From Calditrichota bacterium (GTDB taxonomy: Bacteria; Calditrichota; Calditrichia; RBG-13-44-9), in NCBI GenBank assembly GCA_024276455.1, contig JAJRXE010000173.1:1-8547 (forward strand): DNA of 8,547 nucleotides. The letters are read 5' to 3'. The notes under the pieces were generated by a model. The model was not told the DNA's origin and searched no databases. It saw nothing but the letters and a program-made list of their open reading frames with translations. This document shows, piece by piece, positions 6,293 through 8,547 of this stretch; the stretch's first letter is position 1; every line of letters starts with the position of its first letter. The position numbers and the translations under genes were made by a program.

Positions 6293-6727
6293 TTATTCCC
6301 CGGCTATGAAGCGAATCCGTTTTTCAAGGGCCGCCCGACACACCGGGTCAAAAGGAATCATTTTGCGGGAAAACATGATGCAATCCAGCGCCGGACGGTA
6401 AAGCCCTTTAGATGCGTAACCGGCCCCCTCAAAGGCACCCACCACATCGCGGTAAGGATTCTCGGCAAAGAACTTTTCCACCCAGCGAAGGTGTTTCTCC
6501 CGTAATTTCTTTATTTTCGATTGAGAAGCGCCTTTCTGCCGCAATGCCTGCATTTTTTGGTGGTATTCCTTATTTTTACGGTCGTACTCTTCTTTACCCC
6601 AGGGAGTGGGAATTGGAGTGCCCACTTTCACGAACTGCTCCCATTTCAAATGGTTCGGATTCAGCAAGGTGGTAATATTGGGTTCCCAGGGTTCGACTCC
6701 TTGGGGATAAAACTCGTTGTAAGCCAC
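6293..6727 (-). pseudogene. M64 family metallopeptidase, C-terminal part beyond an in-frame TAG
   Basis: Continues in exactly the same frame as the 6743-7720 segment; only the TAG codon at 6743-6745 separates them (the intervening codons read YYSSS). The 144 residues carry conserved M64 features: 'AYNEFYPQGVEPWEPNITTLLNP' just after the metal site, 'KWEQFVKVGTPIPTP', and near the end 'VGAFEGAGYASKGLYRPALDCIMFS' with a later Cys in 'FDPVC'. A Lys/Arg-rich, probably helical stretch lies between. The segment ends at TAA 6293-6295. The GTG at 6725-6727 has no ribosome binding site, so it is unlikely to be made alone. No other stop or frameshift is seen, so it has not decayed. It is either the silenced end of a recently broken gene, the rest of a readthrough product, or normal if the TAG is a sequence error. 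Confidence 0.8.
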
Positions 6728-6742
6728 CGAACTGGAGTAATA

Positions 6743-6745
6743 CTA
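6743..6745 (-). other. In-frame TAG codon inside the M64 peptidase gene
   Basis: The gene 6293-7720 is one frame of 475 codons before TAA, with TAG at codon 326. The context is G-G-L-G-D325-[TAG]-Y-Y-S-S-S. M64 proteins usually read 'D-E-Y-Y' here, so TAG replaces Glu, one base away from GAG. Possible explanations are a nonsense mutation, a base-call error, UAG suppression or UAG decoding. Confidence 0.88.
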
Positions 6746-7720
6746 GTCTCCCAATCCCCCGAAGCTATGCCCGAACTCGTGCACAAAAATGTAGCCACTC
6801 CACCGATTGTCCGAAGTACTCACCGCGTAGAGGTTGTAAATTCCACCGCCTCCGTAGGCCTGAGAATTCACCAAAATAATCAGTGCCTCGTGGGGCACCG
6901 CCGAAGCGATGTCCTGAATCGTCCTGTTGTCGTAAGTCATTAAGTATCGCTGCAACCCAAAGGTCTTGAAACTGGTGTTTAGGACCGTTTGTTTGTAGCT
7001 TCCGACTCCCGGATTGTCCGTACCGGACTGCGGCGACGGCACAAAGAGCGCCGAGACGTTAAATTCGGAACGGTACGTTTTAAAGGGCTCGAATCCAAAC
7101 AAAATATCCACCATTTTCTGGGCGTCTCGACGAAATTTCTCCGCTTCGTCGCGGGTGTACCCTTCTGCCAGAATCACCAGGTCCACCTTTTCGTTCGGCT
7201 CTCCGCTTTCGAGGAGTTTGAACACCCTCACTTCCGGAGCCCGCTTCTCAGCCCGAATTTTCCAGGAGGTTGGTTCCACCACCCAGGATGCAATCAATTG
7301 TGTGAAACGATTTTGTTTGTCGCGGCGAAAAAAGTCAATCTGAACTGTCCGGCGGGGAAAGGGAATACGCACCGTTTCGTGAATCACCTTTTCCCCTCCG
7401 TTCAGGGCTTCATCGGTGGTCTGCCACTCGTTAAACAGGGTGCTGAATCCGTAAGAATAAATCAGGCGGTTCGTCTGCACATCAAACACTTTAACCAAAT
7501 AAATCCCGAGATTCAGGGTGTCGATCAAACTATTCCGGCTCCCCGGCCAGAGCGGTTCTTTGTACATTTCATCTAAAATCACCTCTTCGTGGTCTTTGCC
7601 GCCGTAATGAAAATAATCGATCCGCAACAGCTCGCCGGTAAAAAAACGTTCGAAATTCGATTGTCCCAGGACGCCTGTCAGGAGCAGAAAAATCAGCCCG
7701 ATAATCGGATAAACACGCAT
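6743..7720 (-). CDS. Secreted M64 family (IgA peptidase M64) zinc metallopeptidase, N-terminal part up to an in-frame TAG
   Basis: First 325 codons of a gene that originally spanned 6293-7720. Residues 1-19 are a signal peptide ('MRVYPIIGLIFLLLTGVLG'), so it is exported. Residues 20-160 form a beta-rich region as in M64 N-terminal domains. The catalytic domain starts near 178 with 'VDLVILAEGYTRDEAEKFRRD', then 'FNVSALFVPSPQSGTDNP' (220-237). The zinc motif is H314-E315-F-G-H318 in 'FVHEFGHSFGGLGD' (312-325). It stops there, just after D325. Translated as it stands, the product has the HExxH motif but lacks the rest of the catalytic domain and would probably be inactive. The start is supported by GGGGAGG 7 bases upstream and a promoter 31-59 bases upstream. 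The gene is transcribed alone, convergent with ahpC. M64 members include a Clostridium ramosum IgA peptidase; most bacterial homologues have unknown substrates. Confidence 0.88.
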   Translation of the reverse strand: MRVYPIIGLIFLLLTGVLGQSNFERFFTGELLRIDYFHYGGKDHEEVILDEMYKEPLWPGSRNSLIDTLNLGIYLVKVFDVQTNRLIYSYGFSTLFNEWQTTDEALNGGEKVIHETVRIPFPRRTVQIDFFRRDKQNRFTQLIASWVVEPTSWKIRAEKRAPEVRVFKLLESGEPNEKVDLVILAEGYTRDEAEKFRRDAQKMVDILFGFEPFKTYRSEFNVSALFVPSPQSGTDNPGVGSYKQTVLNTSFKTFGLQRYLMTYDNRTIQDIASAVPHEALIILVNSQAYGGGGIYNLYAVSTSDNRWSGYIFVHEFGHSFGGLGD

Positions 7721-7727
7721 GATGATT

Positions 7728-7734
7728 CCTCCCC
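7728..7734 (-). promoter_or_regulatory. Ribosome binding site of the M64 gene
   Basis: On the minus strand GGGGAGG lies 7 bases before the ATG at 7718-7720. It fixes the start at a proper signal peptide and shows the 5' signals of this interrupted gene are intact. Confidence 0.85.
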
Positions 7735-7750
7735 AATAGAGTTGTTGTGA

Positions 7751-7779
7751 AATATAGGTTTCCCATTGTCCGGGGGCAA
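7751..7779 (-). promoter_or_regulatory. Sigma-70-type promoter of the M64 gene
   Basis: On the minus strand TTGCCC (plus 7774-7779) is followed after exactly 17 bases by TATATT (plus 7751-7756). Transcription would start near 7744, giving a short leader of about 24 bases before the ATG that includes the ribosome site. This is the best-looking promoter in the window. Confidence 0.6.
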
Positions 7780-7951
7780 GAAAGGAAGCAGAAAAGCAAA
7801 GTGTCGCTGAAGACCGCAGGCCGGAGGGAAATCTGTTCCAACCACCAAAGAACCGGGCTTAATCCGGTCCGCCAACCGCCAGGGGAACTCCTCTTGCACT
7901 CCCCCTGTCTCCGGTGGCAGATTCATTCTGACAGGCCACCCCTCAAACGGC

Positions 7952-7991
7952 AAAAAAATTCCGGTCTCCACCGACTGAGCGGAAACCGGAA
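7952..7991 (-). terminator. Intrinsic terminator of the acyl-CoA dehydrogenase gene
   Basis: On the minus strand an 11-bp stem (TTCCGGTTTCC with GGAGACCGGAA, one G-U wobble; plus 7959-7969 with 7981-7991) encloses an 11-base loop. It runs directly into seven Ts (plus A-run 7952-7958). It begins about 50 bases after the dehydrogenase stop codon and separates that gene from M64. Confidence 0.9.
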
Positions 7992-8040
7992 CAAAAATTC
8001 AGACTAAAAGCAATACGCTAACCGGGGGTGTTAAACTCCC

Positions 8041-8547
8041 TTAACGCAGCAATTGTTTGGCAATGGTGAGCAACTGCATGTTGGAAGTTCCTTCGTAAAT
8101 TTGCCCGATTTTGGCATCGCGGTAAAGTTTCTCCACCGGATATTCTTTGGTGTAGCCGTAGCCGCCGTAAATTTCGATGGCGCGGGAGGTGACTTTTTCA
8201 GCCATCCGGGAAGCAAACAATTTGGCCATGGCGGCTTCCTTAATGAAATTCTTTCCCGCCTCTTTCAACCGCGCGGCGTTGTACACCAGCAAGCGAGCGG
8301 CTTCCAGCTCCGTGGCCATGTCCGCCAACTGGAACTGAATTCCCTGGAATTCGGCAATTTTCTTCCCGAACTGTTCCCGTTCCTGGGAATATTGCAGGGA
8401 ATAGTTCAATGCCGCCTCCGCCAGACCCAGCATTTGAGCCCCAATGCCGATGCGACCTTCGTTCAGGGTTTCGATGGCCACTTTGTACCCTTTCCCAACC
8501 TCTCCCAGAATATTTTCTTTCGGCACCTTCACATCCTCCAGAATCAA
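8041..8547 (-). CDS. Acyl-CoA dehydrogenase, C-terminal part (5' end beyond window)
   Basis: 168 visible residues ending at TAA 8041-8043; the frame is open to the right edge, so the gene starts outside the window and the TTG at 8545-8547 is an internal Leu. It is the C-terminal half of an FAD-dependent acyl-CoA dehydrogenase, which makes the trans-2,3 double bond in acyl-CoA and passes electrons to ETF. Marks in order are 'EDVKVPKENILGEVGKGYKVAIETLNEGRIGIGAQMLG' (4-41), 'YSQEREQFGKKIAEFQGIQFQLADM' (53-77), 'AIEIYGGYGYTKEYPVEKLYRDAKI' (123-147) and 'IYEGTSNMQ' (150-158). Glu152 in 'YEGTS' is the catalytic base position of short- and medium-chain enzymes; isovaleryl- and long-chain types place it elsewhere. 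A butyryl-CoA-type or general short-chain enzyme is therefore most likely. Substrate length cannot be fixed without the N-terminal half. It has its own terminator. Confidence 0.95.
   Translation of the reverse strand: MILEDVKVPKENILGEVGKGYKVAIETLNEGRIGIGAQMLGLAEAALNYSLQYSQEREQFGKKIAEFQGIQFQLADMATELEAARLLVYNAARLKEAGKNFIKEAAMAKLFASRMAEKVTSRAIEIYGGYGYTKEYPVEKLYRDAKIGQIYEGTSNMQLLTIAKQLLR

Larger units (their letters stand above)
7721..8040. other. 320-base gap between the M64 and acyl-CoA dehydrogenase genes
   Basis: Holds the M64 ribosome site (7728-7734) and promoter (7751-7779), and the terminator of the acyl-CoA dehydrogenase gene (7952-7991). Between 7780 and 7950 I see no gene or clear signal. 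The open frames crossing it overlap these control elements and lack ribosome sites. Confidence 0.6.

Noticed and set aside
6725..6727. GTG as an independent start for the M64 C-terminal segment
   Set aside because: No Shine-Dalgarno sequence precedes it, and the conserved codons between it and the TAG are in the same frame, so this is one broken gene rather than two genes.
6521..6943. 140-codon plus-strand frame opposite the M64 interruption
   Set aside because: It is antisense to conserved M64 sequence on both sides of the TAG and has no ribosome site, so it does not explain the interruption.
7747..8007. 86-codon plus-strand frame between the M64 and acyl-CoA dehydrogenase genes
   Set aside because: It overlaps the minus-strand M64 promoter and the dehydrogenase terminator, lacks a ribosome site, and has an arginine/proline-rich composition typical of chance frames.

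Overview
This is a bacterial chromosomal window that looks like ordinary core and accessory genome. There is no CRISPR array, insertion sequence, integrase, phage gene, tRNA or rRNA. Base composition is balanced, several genes have strong Shine-Dalgarno sites, and intrinsic terminators are common. The gene set is a secreted two-domain M16 peptidase, a membrane Ste24-type M48 peptidase, a secreted M64 peptidase, AhpC and an acyl-CoA dehydrogenase. That set would fit a free-living member of the Calditrichota/FCB side of the tree, but this placement is a low-confidence impression from protein style only.

Layout, plus strand. Positions 2-211 hold the end of a NusG domain II-like protein, overlapped by a Gx-family (ECF S-component-like) membrane protein at 174-713. 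A tight cluster follows at 833-5001: a small four-cysteine protein of unknown function, a Ste24-like M48 membrane metallopeptidase and a secreted M16 metallopeptidase, joined by 8-base and 11-base overlaps. It ends in a 12-bp hairpin terminator. A 643-base gap (5002-5644) has no credible gene but holds several inverted repeats, including a terminator pointing to the minus strand with no gene in front of it. ahpC (5645-6208) follows, with a possible Fur/PerR-like operator overlapping its promoter region.

Layout, minus strand. A bidirectional terminator at 6233-6263 separates ahpC from a convergent M64 peptidase gene (6293-7720). That gene has a good promoter, ribosome binding site and signal peptide, and is intact at both ends. 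It is broken by one in-frame TAG codon directly after the zinc-binding motif, where the family normally has Glu. Upstream of it, a clear terminator (7952-7991) closes an acyl-CoA dehydrogenase gene that runs off the right edge.

The most notable items are the in-frame TAG in an otherwise well-kept M64 gene, the orphan minus-strand terminator plus nested helices at 5189-5355 (possible small RNA), the four-cysteine protein in the two-peptidase operon, and the Met/His/Gly/Pro tail of the M16 protein. I do not see a clearly new multi-gene system here.
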